The notes beneath the pieces are model-generated. The model was not told where the DNA came from. It searched no databases and worked only from the letters and a program-made list of their open reading frames with translations. This document shows, one piece after another, positions 16,534 through 27,067 of a stretch of 64,000 bases of DNA. The DNA lies in the NCBI RefSeq assembly GCF_900240285.1, contig NZ_OESS01000001.1, forward strand, positions 62,001 through 126,000. The letters are read 5' to 3'. The first letter of the stretch is position 1; the number at the start of each line of letters is the position of its first letter. The stretch comes from Halobacillus sp. Marseille-P3879 (GTDB lineage Bacteria > Bacillota > Bacilli > Bacillales > Halobacillaceae). A program made the position numbers and the translations under genes.

Positions 16534-17748
16534 ATGGCTGTTGCACTTAGTGAAAAAACCATTCAAACTGTTAAGTCCACCGTACCGGTACTGGCTGAGC
16601 ATGGAGAAGCGATTACGACTCATTTTTACAAGCGGATGTTTGAGAATCACCCGGAGCTGAAAAACATATTCAATATGACCAATCAAAAGGCGGGCCGGCA
16701 GCCTAGAGCCCTAGCCAATGCGGTTTATGCTGCGGCACAGAATATTGATAACTTAGAAGCCATTCTGCCGACCGTTGATCAAATTGCAGAAAAACACCGG
16801 AGCTTAAATGTGAAGCCGGAGCATTATCCTATTGTAGGGGAATACTTATTGTTGGCGATTAAAGAAGTGCTGGGGGAGGCGGCGACGGACGAAATTATTG
16901 AGGCCTGGGGAGAGGCTTACGGCGCGATTGCCGATGTTTTTATCAAGGTCGAGCAGGAGAAGTACCGTGCCGTGGAGGAGCAGACAGGGGGATGGAGCGG
17001 TTATCGTAACTTTACCGTGACTCACAAAGTAAAAGAAAGCGATGTGATTACCTCGCTGTACCTGCAGCCCGAAGACGGCGGAGAACTGGCTCCTTTTCAT
17101 CCCGGGCAGTACATTACCGTACAGGTAAATATTCCAGGAAGTGAGTACACTCAATTGCGCCAGTACAGCTTATCGGATGCCCCTGGGAAAGATTATTACC
17201 GTATCAGCGTCAAGAGAGAAGAAGGAAATGGAAGTCAGCCTGATGGGATCGTCTCCACGTTTTTACACAACCATTTAAAAGAGGGCGATATCCTGCCGAT
17301 TACAGCTCCTGCCGGCGAGTTCTACCTCAATGAAGAAAGTGTAAATCCGGTTGTTTTCATAAGCGGAGGCGTTGGTTTAACTCCTATGATGAGTATGCTC
17401 AACCAGATCGTTGAGGAAGGGGTTGAGCGGGATGTCTACTTTATTCACGCTTCTCAAAACGGTGAGGTTCATGCATTTAAAAATGATGTGGCTCAATTCG
17501 AGCACACGGTTTCAGCTGTACAGTCCAAAGTCATCTACAGTGATCCGCGTCCTTCTGATGAGGAATATGACAAGCAGGGCCATATTGATTTAGAATGGCT
17601 GAAGTCTGTCGTTCCTTACGATGCAGAGTTTTATTTCTGCGGCCCCGAAGGTTTTATGAAAGCTGTTCATTCCGCCTTACGAAATTGGGGAGTGCCTGAG
17701 GGTCAAATATATTATGAATTTTTTGGACCGGAATTAAGCTTACAGTAA
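16534..17748 (+). CDS. hmp: Flavohaemoprotein (nitric oxide dioxygenase)
   Basis: It converts nitric oxide and O2 to nitrate with NAD(P)H, in the cytoplasm. The 404-residue protein has a globin domain (residues 1-140; proximal haem histidine about H88 in IAEKHRSL), an FAD-binding domain with RQYSLSD (209-215), and an NAD-binding domain with GGVGLTP (278-284) and the late CGPEGFM. Length is typical. It is divergent from nsrR with two operators in the shared region, so induction by nitric oxide is expected. Confidence 0.97.
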   Translation: MAVALSEKTIQTVKSTVPVLAEHGEAITTHFYKRMFENHPELKNIFNMTNQKAGRQPRALANAVYAAAQNIDNLEAILPTVDQIAEKHRSLNVKPEHYPIVGEYLLLAIKEVLGEAATDEIIEAWGEAYGAIADVFIKVEQEKYRAVEEQTGGWSGYRNFTVTHKVKESDVITSLYLQPEDGGELAPFHPGQYITVQVNIPGSEYTQLRQYSLSDAPGKDYYRISVKREEGNGSQPDGIVSTFLHNHLKEGDILPITAPAGEFYLNEESVNPVVFISGGVGLTPMMSMLNQIVEEGVERDVYFIHASQNGEVHAFKNDVAQFEHTVSAVQSKVIYSDPRPSDEEYDKQGHIDLEWLKSVVPYDAEFYFCGPEGFMKAVHSALRNWGVPEGQIYYEFFGPELSLQ

Positions 17749-17789
17749 AAAAACAAGCAGCCGCTTTATGCGCTGCTTGTTTTTTTAAA
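17747..17789. terminator. Bidirectional terminator, hmp / oligopeptide-binding protein
   Basis: AAACAAGCAGC and GCTGCTTGTTT form the stem (17751-17761 and 17772-17782), with a T-run following and an A-run before. Confidence 0.88.
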
Positions 17790-17794
17790 ATTTT

Positions 17795-19474
17795 TTATTC
17801 TTCAACATAGGCCCATTTGAATTCTAGTTCAGGTCCCGTTGCTGTGGTGAATACGCCTTTAATCGAAGGACGGAAAAGCTGTGCTTTAGAATCCTGGTAC
17901 ATCGGCGCTACTGCTGCATCTTCTTCAAGAAGAAGTCTTTCTGCTTCCAGGAAGGTTTCAAAACGCTGATCAGGATCTTGAGCATATTCCCCGTTCGCTT
18001 GCTCGATAAGAGAGTCATATTCTTCACTTGAGTAGTTCATATTGTTATTTTGTCCATCGGTCAGGTACATATTGAGATACGTGTTCGGGTCAACATAGTC
18101 AGGACCCCACGTAGCGGCTTCTATCTCAAATTCAGAGTTCTGGTCACGCTCGACACGCTCGTTAAATGGAACTTCCATAACATTGATGGTAAGGCCGTCC
18201 AGAGTCGATTCCAGCTTTTCTTTATAATAAGCCATGACGTTACTTACGGTTCCAGTATCATCACCGAGAAGTTCAATTTCAACTTCATCGGTTCCAAGCT
18301 CTTCAAGGGCTGCATCCCAATGTTCTTTTGCTTTTTCTTCATCATATTCAACTAAAGGACCCTGTGCATCGCGGAAATCTTCGTCACTGTCCGGCATGTT
18401 GACAAAGTTAGAAGGAACATAGCCTTCTGCAGGTACAGAGCCATCGTTTAAGATCGTGTCCACGAGGGCTTGACGATCGATGGAATAGGAAATCGCTTTA
18501 CGCACGTCCACATTGGCTAAAGCTTCGTTTGCTTCCTGGTTAAATTTAAAGAAGTACAGGTATGGCTTCTCAGCAATGTTGAAATCTTCCGTGGTGCGGT
18601 ATTCATCTACGAATTCGGCGTTAAGCTCGGTTTGGTCAAGATCACCAGATTCGTACAAGTTAACACCTGTAGAAACTTCTTTTACCACCTGAGCATTTAC
18701 CGCATTTAACTGCACTGTGTCTGCATCCCAGTATGTGTCGTTCTTCTCAACGGTCCATCCTTCTTCATGATCCCATGAAGTCATTTCAAAAGGTCCGTTA
18801 GCCAGGGTGTATTCAGCTTCCGTGCCGAAGTCTTCGCCGTGTTCTTCAACGAAGTCCTGGTTCAATGGCATAAAGGTTACAAATACAGTCATTGATTCAA
18901 AGTATGGTACAGGTTTTTCTAATTGAACTTCTAATGTATGTTCATCTACTGCTGTAGCGCCAAGCTCGTCCAACTCTGCTTCGCCGTCAGCAATTTCCTG
19001 AGCGTTTTCAATGACTCCGCCTAAGAAGTAAGGACCGTATTCAGATCCCGTATCAGGATCAACGGCACGCTGCCATGCATAGACAAAATCATCTGCTGTT
19101 ACAGGATCACCGTTAGACCATTCGGCATCCTCACGTAAATCAAAGGTCCATGTCAGTCCATCATCGCTGACGGAGCTGTCTGTTGCAATTCCTTCCGACA
19201 GGTTGCCATCTTCATCCAGGCGGTAAAGTCCTTCAAGTGTCTCACCGGCCCACTGAAATCCAACCGTATCTGTGATTAAGGATGGATCCATGCTGGAAAT
19301 TTCACTTTTAGCAGTTACGGTGATTTCCTGGTCGCCGCTTGCTTCCCCTGACCCTTCGCTGTCTCCTCCATCGGAATCACCCGTTGATTCTGTTTCATCT
19401 CCACCGCTGCATGCCGCAAGGAAAAGAGCTAGTACCAGAGCGAACATCAGCCACAGGCTTTTGTGCTTTCTCAA
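17795..19474 (-). CDS. Oligopeptide ABC transporter substrate-binding lipoprotein
   Basis: A family-5 solute-binding lipoprotein of 559 residues (OppA/DppE type). It has a signal peptide with the lipobox LAAC (about residues 18-21) and an acidic Ser/Gly linker, then the family-5 segments GLYRLDEDGNLSEGIA, WTFDLREDAEWSNGDPVTADDFVYAW and a C-terminal AAVAPMYQDSKAQL. It is rich in Asp/Glu, as expected for an exposed halophile protein. The TTG at 19474 has GGGGGAG 6 bases upstream; an earlier TTG at 19489 lies inside that site. No permease or ATPase genes are adjacent, so it is an orphan receptor or uses a remote transporter. Confidence 0.9.
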   Translation of the reverse strand: MRKHKSLWLMFALVLALFLAACSGGDETESTGDSDGGDSEGSGEASGDQEITVTAKSEISSMDPSLITDTVGFQWAGETLEGLYRLDEDGNLSEGIATDSSVSDDGLTWTFDLREDAEWSNGDPVTADDFVYAWQRAVDPDTGSEYGPYFLGGVIENAQEIADGEAELDELGATAVDEHTLEVQLEKPVPYFESMTVFVTFMPLNQDFVEEHGEDFGTEAEYTLANGPFEMTSWDHEEGWTVEKNDTYWDADTVQLNAVNAQVVKEVSTGVNLYESGDLDQTELNAEFVDEYRTTEDFNIAEKPYLYFFKFNQEANEALANVDVRKAISYSIDRQALVDTILNDGSVPAEGYVPSNFVNMPDSDEDFRDAQGPLVEYDEEKAKEHWDAALEELGTDEVEIELLGDDTGTVSNVMAYYKEKLESTLDGLTINVMEVPFNERVERDQNSEFEIEAATWGPDYVDPNTYLNMYLTDGQNNNMNYSSEEYDSLIEQANGEYAQDPDQRFETFLEAERLLLEEDAAVAPMYQDSKAQLFRPSIKGVFTTATGPELEFKWAYVEE

Positions 19475-19607
19475 AAAAATCTCCCCCAATTATTAATTTT
19501 CTGAATAATAACCACCTTTTAATTATATAGACAATTCCAAATTCTTTCATTATTTAGTATAAAGAAAAAAAAGAAAAAAACGTTTTGTTTAGATTGCTTA
19601 GTTTACA

Positions 19608-19635
19608 TTGACAATGCCTGTTCATTTGATAGGAT
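19608..19635 (+). promoter_or_regulatory. Promoter of the serine pathway operon
   Basis: Perfect TTGACA at 19608-19613, 16-base spacer, TAGGAT at 19630-19635. Confidence 0.55.
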
Positions 19636-19709
19636 AAAGGAATATTAAAAATTTTCTACCGTAGGTACTAGTTTGTACGCGTAGGATGTACAGGAGGGAA
19701 ATGTTCACC

Positions 19710-20873
19710 ATGAATCGTGAGTGGGAGATATTGCAAATACCCGGCCCGACACCTATACCGCCAAGTGTAGAGCGGGCAATGGTTCAGCCGATGATCGGCC
19801 ATAGAGGACAAAAGTGTAAAGAGTTAATTGAAGATATCGCACCGAGGCTGAAGCCGATTTTTGGCACAACGGGCGATGTTCTTGTGCTTTCAAGCAGCGG
19901 GACTTCTGCTTTAGAAGCTGCCGTAGTCAACACGACGGCCCCTGGAGATGAAGTGATTGTAGTCGTAGCGGGAGCTTTTGGAGACCGTTTTGCAAAGATC
20001 TGTAAGACGTACGAGCTGAACGTTCACCGTATAGATGTAGAATGGGGTCGAGCGGTCGATACAGCTGCGATTGAAGAACAGCTTCAGGCACATCCTGATG
20101 TGAAGGCGGTTTTCGTCACACATTGTGAAACGTCTACCGGTGTGATGCATCCGATTGAGGAAATTGCTGAGCGCGTTCATCAAGCAAGCGACGCATTAGT
20201 GATTGTTGATGGAGTATCTTCCATTGGCGGAGCAGAGGTAGATATGGATGGTTCTGGAATCGATCTCTTAGTCTCTGGATCTCAGAAAGCAATGATGCTG
20301 CCAGCTGGACTGGCATTCGTGGCTGTCAGCGATCAAGCCTGGAAAGTAATCGACGATAATCCGCGTCCTCGGTTTTACTTAGATCTGCGCAGCTATAAGA
20401 AGAGCATTGATAACGGGCAGACTCCGTTCACCCCTGCTTTATCGTTGTTGTTCGGCCTGCAGGAAGTATTGCGTTTAATTGAAGAAGAAGGCCTCCAAAA
20501 CGTTCATGAGCGTCACCAGATTATGAAGGAAATGACGCGTGCAGCTTTTCGTGCTGTCAATGTGCCACTGTTAGTTTCAGATGAGGATGCTTCTTCAACC
20601 GTAACTTCTGTACGTCCTCAAACGTTCGAAGCTGAGCAATTTAGAAAAATTGTTAATCAGGAATTCGGTTTAATGACAGCAGGAGGACAGCAGCACATGA
20701 AGGGTGATATTTTCCGAATCGGCCATATGGGGTATTCACGCCCGGCCAATGTTCTCCAATATATCAGTATTATTGAAATTGCATTAAAACGCCTCGGCCA
20801 TGATTTTGAACAAGGTGCTGGAACGACAGCCGCACAGGAAGCCTATTTACAAGCAACAAGGGAGATGGATTAA
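19710..20873 (+). CDS. Class V PLP aminotransferase (alanine-glyoxylate / serine-pyruvate type)
   Basis: A fold-type I class V enzyme of 387 residues. It opens ILQIPGPTPIPPSVERAM and has the VDGVSS PLP-contact motif (D167) and the Schiff-base lysine K193 in SGSQKAMMLP. Because serA follows directly, the likely role is 3-phosphohydroxypyruvate (or hydroxypyruvate) transamination in serine synthesis, although the family signature is alanine-glyoxylate rather than SerC. The ATG at 19710 matches the family start and has AGGAGGG upstream; earlier in-frame ATGs at 19686 and 19701 are too close to or before that site. A promoter is seen at 19608. Confidence 0.85.
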   Translation: MNREWEILQIPGPTPIPPSVERAMVQPMIGHRGQKCKELIEDIAPRLKPIFGTTGDVLVLSSSGTSALEAAVVNTTAPGDEVIVVVAGAFGDRFAKICKTYELNVHRIDVEWGRAVDTAAIEEQLQAHPDVKAVFVTHCETSTGVMHPIEEIAERVHQASDALVIVDGVSSIGGAEVDMDGSGIDLLVSGSQKAMMLPAGLAFVAVSDQAWKVIDDNPRPRFYLDLRSYKKSIDNGQTPFTPALSLLFGLQEVLRLIEEEGLQNVHERHQIMKEMTRAAFRAVNVPLLVSDEDASSTVTSVRPQTFEAEQFRKIVNQEFGLMTAGGQQHMKGDIFRIGHMGYSRPANVLQYISIIEIALKRLGHDFEQGAGTTAAQEAYLQATREMD

Positions 20874-22457
20874 ATGTACCGCGTACTTATAAGTGATCCG
20901 CTAAGTGAAGAAGGAATTAAGCCTTTACTCGAAGCATCAGACGTAGAAGCCGTTATTGATCCGGCATTGTCCCACGAAGAGTTATTCAAAGAAATCAGTA
21001 CGAGCGATGCACTGATTGTCCGCAGTCAAACCCAGGTGACAAGAGAACTGATCGAAAACGCACCCCGGCTTAAGGTGATCGGCCGCGCTGGAGTAGGAGT
21101 AGACAACATTGACCTCGATGCAGCGACGGATCATGGTGTCGTTGTAGTGAACGCTCCGGACGGCAATACGATTTCAACAGCGGAGCACACGATGGCGATG
21201 TTGATGTCGCTCGCCCGTAATATCCCGCAGGCGTATCACCAGCTCAAGCAGAACCGCTGGGAGCGCAAGAAGTTTGTCGGGGTGGAATTAAAGGGCAAGA
21301 CGCTTGGAATTGTCGGGTTTGGACGTATTGGTAACGAGGTAGCCCAGCGTGCCAAAGGCCACCGCATGAAAGTGATTGCTTATGACCCGTTTTTAACGCA
21401 GGAAAAAGCAGACAAAGCAGGTGTGCAGCACGGAACATTAGAAGAAGTCCTGCAGCAGGCTGACTTTCTAACTGTCCATACCCCGTTGATCGAAAAAACG
21501 AAGCACTTAATCAATAAAGAAACGATTCAACTGATGAAGCCGGGCGCCCGCATTTTAAATTGTGCCCGCGGCGGTATTGTAGAAGAAGATGCGTTGTACG
21601 AAGCGATTGAAAAAGGAAAAATTGCCGGAGCAGCGCTTGATGTTTTTGAAGAAGAGCCGGCAATTGACCATCCGCTGCTCTCGCTGGAAGAAGTGATTGC
21701 GACTCCCCACTTAGGAGCAAGCACGATTGAAGCACAGGAAAACGTTGCGACCGACGTGAGTATTGATGTAATGGATGTCCTGCGCGGGGGAGCTGTGAAA
21801 CACCCTGTAAACATGCCTTCTGTATCTTCCGAAGTAATGGAACAACTGGCTCCTTACTTTACGCTCGTTGAAAAACTAGGAAGCTTTATTTCCAACGTCA
21901 CAGATGGTGCACTTGAGCGCGTTAATGTCTATTATTCTGGTGATCTGCTGGATGTAGATACGACGCCGCTGACGCGAATTTCTGTAAAAGGGATTCTCAA
22001 GCGTTATATCGGTGAGCGTGTGAACGATGTTAACGCGTATAAGACGGCATCCGATAAGGGAATCGTCATTAATGAACAGAAATCCACATCCACTAAAGGG
22101 TTTACAAACCTTGTGACGATCGAAATTGAAACCGACAAGGAGAAACGTATGATTTCAGGTACGCTCCTAAACGGTCTGGGTGCTCGTATTGTAAAACTAG
22201 ATGAGTACTCCATTGACGTCGTACCTGAAGGGCATTTAATCGTCGTTCACCATACGGACCAGCCAGGTGCCATCGGACGCGTCGGTAGTCTGCTTGCTGA
22301 ACACCACGTCAACATTGCGACGATGCAGGTTGGACGTACGAATCAGGGTGGAGAAGCTGTCATGGTCTTAACCGTTGATAAAGCGGTAGAAGAAGATTGT
22401 CAGGATCAGCTCGGAGGAGTTGCTAACATTCACCAGGTACAGTGCTTAACGTTATAA
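20874..22457 (+). CDS. serA: D-3-phosphoglycerate dehydrogenase
   Basis: The first enzyme of phosphorylated serine synthesis, oxidising 3-phosphoglycerate with NAD+. The 527-residue protein has the Rossmann motif GFGRIG (148-153) and catalytic R232 (CARGGIVEE), an E in VFEEEP (about 261) and H279 (ATPHLGAS). An ASB domain follows and a C-terminal ACT domain (about 452-527: HLIVVHHTDQPGAIGRV), which gives serine feedback in this long form. It starts directly after the aminotransferase stop, so the two are one operon. A terminator follows. Confidence 0.97.
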   Translation: MYRVLISDPLSEEGIKPLLEASDVEAVIDPALSHEELFKEISTSDALIVRSQTQVTRELIENAPRLKVIGRAGVGVDNIDLDAATDHGVVVVNAPDGNTISTAEHTMAMLMSLARNIPQAYHQLKQNRWERKKFVGVELKGKTLGIVGFGRIGNEVAQRAKGHRMKVIAYDPFLTQEKADKAGVQHGTLEEVLQQADFLTVHTPLIEKTKHLINKETIQLMKPGARILNCARGGIVEEDALYEAIEKGKIAGAALDVFEEEPAIDHPLLSLEEVIATPHLGASTIEAQENVATDVSIDVMDVLRGGAVKHPVNMPSVSSEVMEQLAPYFTLVEKLGSFISNVTDGALERVNVYYSGDLLDVDTTPLTRISVKGILKRYIGERVNDVNAYKTASDKGIVINEQKSTSTKGFTNLVTIEIETDKEKRMISGTLLNGLGARIVKLDEYSIDVVPEGHLIVVHHTDQPGAIGRVGSLLAEHHVNIATMQVGRTNQGGEAVMVLTVDKAVEEDCQDQLGGVANIHQVQCLTL

Positions 22458-22464
22458 AATAAGT

Positions 22465-22497
22465 AACAGGCAGGCCACGGGTCTGCCTGTTTTTTTA
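22465..22497 (+). terminator. Terminator after serA
   Basis: AACAGGCAG (22465-22473) pairs with CTGCCTGTT (22483-22491), then T's. Confidence 0.88.
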
Positions 22498-22590
22498 GTA
22501 GAAGTAGATGCCTTACGATAATGAAGGGGTCTTCGTTCCTGGCGGCAAGAAAAAAGCTTGCAGAAAATCAGGAGATTCTCCACAAGCAGA

Positions 22591-22617
22591 AGGCTGTCGA
22601 GTGGATCTCGACAGCCT
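22591..22617. repeat. CTGTCGAG-type hairpin, copy 1
   Basis: AGGCTGTCGA (22591-22600) and TCGACAGCCT (22608-22617) are perfect 10-bp arms. No T-run follows on either strand. The same core GCTGTCGAG...CTCGACAGC recurs as the terminator after htrA (41376). It lies between convergent serA and the PHP phosphatase gene. Confidence 0.6.
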
Positions 22618-22661
22618 CTTAAGTATGGGGTGTGCTTTTCAGGACAAGCTTCCCGGGCCCA

Positions 22662-23477
22662 TCAATCAATTTTCTCAACGCGGGCTTCGCGCTGCGTAAA
22701 TACATGGACTTCATCGTAACCTACAGAGCGCGCGAAATCGATCGCATCTTCGTAGGCATAGCCAATATGGGCCGGCTTATGAGCATCGGAGCATAGCACA
22801 ATGCCGATTCCTTTTTCCTTGCAAATGCGCAGGAATTCAGGGTCAGGATACATTTCGCCGACCGGCTTGCGTAATCCTGCTGTACTGATTTCGATGCATG
22901 TACCGCTTTTTGCCAGGGCCTCAGCAGCGCGTTCATACTGCTGAAGTAAAAATTCGCGGTCGTCGGGACGGTAGCCGAATACTTTAATCACATCAATGTG
23001 GCCGACGAAATCAAATAATCCGGATTCAGCAAGCGTTACCACCCGGTCAAAATATTGGCGGTACACTTCTTTCAGGTCACGTTTTTCATATTCTTCGCGG
23101 AAAATCGCAAGGTCAATGCCCCACTCATCAATCCAGTGGACCGACCCGATCACATAATCAAAGGGATGGGCTTCAATGAAAGCTTTCATTTCCTCCTCTT
23201 TGCCTGGCATGTAGTCCATTTCAATCCCCATTTTAATAGGAAGACCTGCTTCATTCGCTTCATCAAACATTTGCTGGTAGGTTTCAAAATCAAGGGTTCT
23301 GCGATTCTCAACCCACTCATTCGATAAAATGTCTCTCGTTTCCTGGAAGAAGTAGGCGTGCTCTGAGATCCCGAGCTCTTCGATGCCTTCCTCTTTCGCT
23401 TTTTCAATATAAGTGCGTAAGTAGTCGACGGATAGGTCGCCGGTTTCTGCCATATGAACATGATAATCTGTGCGCAT
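22662..23477 (-). CDS. PHP-domain histidinol-phosphatase family protein
   Basis: A metal-dependent PHP phosphoesterase of 271 residues, in the HisJ/HisK-like family. It has MRTDYHVHM at the start (metal-binding H-x-H), ELGISEHAYFF, IGSVHWID and SDAHKPAHIG near the end. The ATG has AGGAGG upstream. No other histidine genes are nearby, so the phosphatase could serve histidine synthesis from a remote site or act on another substrate. Confidence 0.85.
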   Translation of the reverse strand: MRTDYHVHMAETGDLSVDYLRTYIEKAKEEGIEELGISEHAYFFQETRDILSNEWVENRRTLDFETYQQMFDEANEAGLPIKMGIEMDYMPGKEEEMKAFIEAHPFDYVIGSVHWIDEWGIDLAIFREEYEKRDLKEVYRQYFDRVVTLAESGLFDFVGHIDVIKVFGYRPDDREFLLQQYERAAEALAKSGTCIEISTAGLRKPVGEMYPDPEFLRICKEKGIGIVLCSDAHKPAHIGYAYEDAIDFARSVGYDEVHVFTQREARVEKID

Positions 23478-23630
23478 GGTAGCCTCCTAGGTTCTAAGTG
23501 TTTCACCTATCATATCAAACTACCAGAATAGAAACAAAAGCTTGTGTCAATAAGAGGTTTGAGGAGAAGAAAGTGGGTTTTCTATGTTAGAATAGGGAAG
23601 TTAGCATAGAACATTGAGGAGCATGAAATC

Positions 23631-24575
23631 ATGAATGATACAAGAAAAATTACAGAAGGGGCTTTAATGACGGGGTCTTACCTGCTATTATTGTTGATAA
23701 TTCTATTTACACCGGGATTTATCGGGTCCTTCTTCCTATTTATTTTACCCGTTCCGTTTATTTTTTACAGCTACCGGCATGGGTGGAAGCCGGGACTGCT
23801 TATGCTTGCGGCAGCCATGGTTTTTTCATTTATTTTTGCGACGGTCTTTTCGCTGCCCGTAACCTTGCTTTCAGGGATCGGTGGTTTGTTTCTTGGGGGA
23901 GCGATGTTTAAGAAGAGGAGCGCTTATGAGACCCTTGCCGCTGGTTCGCTTGGTTTTATTATCGGTCTGGTGGCCGTCTATTTAATTTCTCAGTTATTCT
24001 TCGGGCTAAACTGGGCAGACGAGATCCGTACAGCGATCGGGGACGCTTTTTCCACGACGGAAGGATTAATGAACACGTTTGGAGGCAGTGAAGGAGCCGA
24101 GGAGCAGCTGACAGCCCTTCAAGAGCAGTTTACATCCCTTCCTGACTATCTGCCGAGTATCCTGGCTATCTTGGGGCTCGTTTACGCTTTCATCAGCCAG
24201 TGGCTCAGTTATAAAGTGATCAACCGTGTGGAAGGCAAAAAGTTTCATTTCCCGGCTTTCCGTAACTTTAACCTTCCTATCTCAGTATTATGGTATTATT
24301 TTTTTGCGTTAATTTTCACCTTTATCTTTAATGATAGTGATAACATCTGGCACTTAGCTGCGATTAACGTATTTACGCTTGCGGGGGCCTTTCTCGTCCT
24401 TCAGGGCTTTGCGTTTATTTTTTATTACACACACGTGAAAGAGAAGTCAAAGGCACTTCCGATACTGGCAATTGTTGGTTCGTTACTTTTCCCAACAATT
24501 CTGCTGTATCTTGTTCGAATCTTAGGTATAATTGATTTAGGATTCTCGCTTCGTGAACGATTGCAGAATAAATAA
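23631..24575 (+). CDS. yybS: YybS-family membrane protein (DUF2232)
   Basis: A 314-residue membrane protein with eight or so hydrophobic helices and DUF2232-type composition. The order yybS-gdpP-rplI-replicative helicase is the same as in B. subtilis. The start has GAGGAG upstream. Its function is unknown; the family resembles membrane components of ECF-type or cell-envelope systems, but no transport partner is seen here. Confidence 0.88.
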   Translation: MNDTRKITEGALMTGSYLLLLLIILFTPGFIGSFFLFILPVPFIFYSYRHGWKPGLLMLAAAMVFSFIFATVFSLPVTLLSGIGGLFLGGAMFKKRSAYETLAAGSLGFIIGLVAVYLISQLFFGLNWADEIRTAIGDAFSTTEGLMNTFGGSEGAEEQLTALQEQFTSLPDYLPSILAILGLVYAFISQWLSYKVINRVEGKKFHFPAFRNFNLPISVLWYYFFALIFTFIFNDSDNIWHLAAINVFTLAGAFLVLQGFAFIFYYTHVKEKSKALPILAIVGSLLFPTILLYLVRILGIIDLGFSLRERLQNK

Positions 24576-24610
24576 AGATCGCCCGTATTTGATGGCAGGA
24601 GTTGAATGAC

Positions 24611-26584
24611 ATGCCGAATTTTTTTAAACAACCGACCATGAGCGGCCATTTATGGATCATTTATACAATCTCTCTCATTCTTCTCGGGTTCATCTGGTAT
24701 TACCAGTGGATGCTCGGGCTGATGATGACGCTGCTTCTGGCTGGTTCGATCTTTTACAGTGTTCGAACAGAACAAAACATGATTAATCAAACGGAAAATT
24801 ATATATCGACTCTCTCTTACCGTGTGAAAAAGGTGGGGGAAGAGGCGCTTTTAGAAATGCCGATCGGAATTGTTCTCTACAGTGACGACTACAAAATCGA
24901 GTGGGCCAACCCGTATATGAATAAGTTCACAAATGAGGACACGATTGTTGGGGAGTCGTTGAACAATCTGTCGGAAGACCTCATTCCCTATATTAAAGAA
25001 GACCATGGGGAAGTATGGGTTGATATTGATGAGTACAAGCTGCAGACATTGGTAAAGCGGGATGAGCGGCTGCTGTACTTCTTTGATCGGACGAATCAGA
25101 CTAAGATTCATAACTTGTATAAGAATGAGCAGACGGTGCTGTCGATCATTTTCTTAGATAACTATGAAGAAATTACCCAGGGCATGGACGATACAGCGAA
25201 AAGCCAGATTAACTCGCAGGTGACGTCCATTTTAAATAAGTGGGCAAGCGATTATGGGATTTACTTGAAACGGACGTCCCAGGAACGATTTATCGCCGTA
25301 ATGAATCAGGAAATTCTGCAGCGGCTTGAACGGAATAAGTTTGAAATTCTTGATGAAGTTCGTGAATTAATTACCGATCAAAATGTGCCGTTAACTCTCA
25401 GTTATGGCATCGGTGTCGGTCCGGTACCTCTGCCTGAACTGGGCGAGCTTGCGCAGTCGAGTCTTGATTTAGCGTTAGGCCGCGGCGGGGATCAGGTCGC
25501 CATCAAGGATGATAGTGGAAAAGTCCGTTTCTACGGAGGAAAAACAAATCCGATGGAAAAACGTACGAGAGTCCGGGCCCGCGTGATTTCCCACGCGCTG
25601 AAGGAGCTTGTGCAAAACAGTGAGCGCGTGCTTATTATGGGGCATAAATCTCCTGACATGGATGCCGTTGGGGCGTCGATCGGGATTTTAAAAATCGCCC
25701 AGGCGAACCAAAAGGAAGGCAGTATCGTGCTCGATCCGGACGAAATCGATACAGGTGTTCAGCGGATGATTGAAGAGATCGAGAAAGACGATGAGTTGTG
25801 GTCGAATTTCATTACTCCTGAGGACGCGATGGAGCTTGTCACAAACGATACGCTGCTCGTTGTCGTCGATACACACAAACCTTCCCTGGTGATGGAGGAA
25901 AAACTGCTATCGAAAACAGAGCACGTCGTCGTCATTGACCACCACCGCCGGGCAGAAGAATTTATTTCTGATCCGACGCTTGTATACATGGAACCTTATG
26001 CTTCCTCTACGGCTGAACTTGTGACAGAACTGCTTGAGTACCAGCCTAAGAAGCTTAAGCTATCCATGCTTGAAGCGACCTCCCTGTTGTCAGGAATTAT
26101 TGTGGATACGAAAGCATTTACGCTCCGTACAGGTTCGCGAACGTTTGATGCTGCTTCCTATCTCCGGTCAAAAGGCGCCGACACGGTGCTTGTTCAGAAG
26201 TTCATGAAGGAAGACCTTGATGTGTATGTCAGGCGCAGTCGGCTGATCGAAAAAGCCGACATCTACCGCGACGGCATTGCGATCTCAGCAGGCGAGTCTG
26301 GAGAATTGTATGGTCCTGTGGTCATTGCCCAGGCAGCGGATACACTGCTGACGATGACTGGGATTGTTTGTTCCTTCGTAATTTCTGAACGAAAAGACGG
26401 ACGAATTGGCATCAGCGCCCGTTCCCTTGGGGATGTAAACGTACAGGTGATCATGGAGCGCATGAACGGCGGCGGTCACTTAACCAATGCTGCTACCCAG
26501 CTTGAAGATACAACGATTGAAGACGCGAGAGCTTTATTGCAAGATATAATTGATGAGTATTATGAAGGAGGAGACGAAGAATGA
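24611..26584 (+). CDS. gdpP: Cyclic-di-AMP phosphodiesterase GdpP
   Basis: It hydrolyses c-di-AMP to pApA and so controls potassium and osmolyte uptake, important in a halophile. The 657-residue protein has two N-terminal transmembrane helices (about 12-50), a PAS-like domain (about 80-160), a degenerate GGDEF domain (about 170-300), and DHH/DHHA1 phosphoesterase motifs GHKSPDMDA (344-352), VIDHHRR (441-447) and the late GGGH motif. The ATG at 24611 has AGGAG at 9 bases; a TTG at 24602 sits directly on that site. It overlaps rplI by 4 bases. Confidence 0.96.
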   Translation: MPNFFKQPTMSGHLWIIYTISLILLGFIWYYQWMLGLMMTLLLAGSIFYSVRTEQNMINQTENYISTLSYRVKKVGEEALLEMPIGIVLYSDDYKIEWANPYMNKFTNEDTIVGESLNNLSEDLIPYIKEDHGEVWVDIDEYKLQTLVKRDERLLYFFDRTNQTKIHNLYKNEQTVLSIIFLDNYEEITQGMDDTAKSQINSQVTSILNKWASDYGIYLKRTSQERFIAVMNQEILQRLERNKFEILDEVRELITDQNVPLTLSYGIGVGPVPLPELGELAQSSLDLALGRGGDQVAIKDDSGKVRFYGGKTNPMEKRTRVRARVISHALKELVQNSERVLIMGHKSPDMDAVGASIGILKIAQANQKEGSIVLDPDEIDTGVQRMIEEIEKDDELWSNFITPEDAMELVTNDTLLVVVDTHKPSLVMEEKLLSKTEHVVVIDHHRRAEEFISDPTLVYMEPYASSTAELVTELLEYQPKKLKLSMLEATSLLSGIIVDTKAFTLRTGSRTFDAASYLRSKGADTVLVQKFMKEDLDVYVRRSRLIEKADIYRDGIAISAGESGELYGPVVIAQAADTLLTMTGIVCSFVISERKDGRIGISARSLGDVNVQVIMERMNGGGHLTNAATQLEDTTIEDARALLQDIIDEYYEGGDEE

Positions 26585-27027
26585 AAGTCATATTCACATC
26601 TGACGTTAAAGGAAAAGGAAAAAAAGGGGAAATCAAAAACGTCTCTGATGGTTATGCACGTAACTACCTTTTAAAAAATAATTTAGCTGTGGAGGCTACA
26701 AGCGGCAACATGAAAGCCCAGCAGGCAAAAGACGCAAAGAAAGAGCAGGAAGCGGAAGAAGTGAAAAAGGAAGCTGAACAGCTAAAAGAGAAGCTTGCCG
26801 ATATGGAAGTGAAGCTTACAGCTAAATCCGGAGATAATGGAAGATTGTTCGGCTCTATTACGAGCAAACAGATCGCGGAAGAGCTTAAAAAATCCCATAA
26901 TATAAAAATCGATAAACGCAAAATTGAACTGGACGATCCGATTCGTAACCTCGGTTATACGAACGTACCCGTTAAGCTTCACAACGATGTGACAGGAACG
27001 ATTCGTGTCCACGTGGCCGAGAAATAA
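26581..27027 (+). CDS. rplI: 50S ribosomal protein L9
   Basis: A 148-residue ribosomal protein of the large subunit. Its N-terminal domain has [21 protein letters not shown] and [13 protein letters not shown] long charged linker helix follows (about residues 40-75), and then a C-terminal domain ([16 protein letters not shown]). It overlaps the gdpP stop by 4 bases (ATGA), so the two are translationally coupled. Confidence 0.98.
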   Translation: MKVIFTSDVKGKGKKGEIKNVSDGYARNYLLKNNLAVEATSGNMKAQQAKDAKKEQEAEEVKKEAEQLKEKLADMEVKLTAKSGDNGRLFGSITSKQIAEELKKSHNIKIDKRKIELDDPIRNLGYTNVPVKLHNDVTGTIRVHVAEK

Positions 27028-27067
27028 ATGTTCGTTTTCGTTTCGCAGGTAGAGGAGGAAACAGCTT

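Noticed and set aside
22508-22699. 63-codon frame between serA and the PHP phosphatase gene
   Set aside because: It spans a perfect hairpin (22591-22617) and ends inside the PHP gene on the other strand; no ribosome-binding site and no protein-like content.
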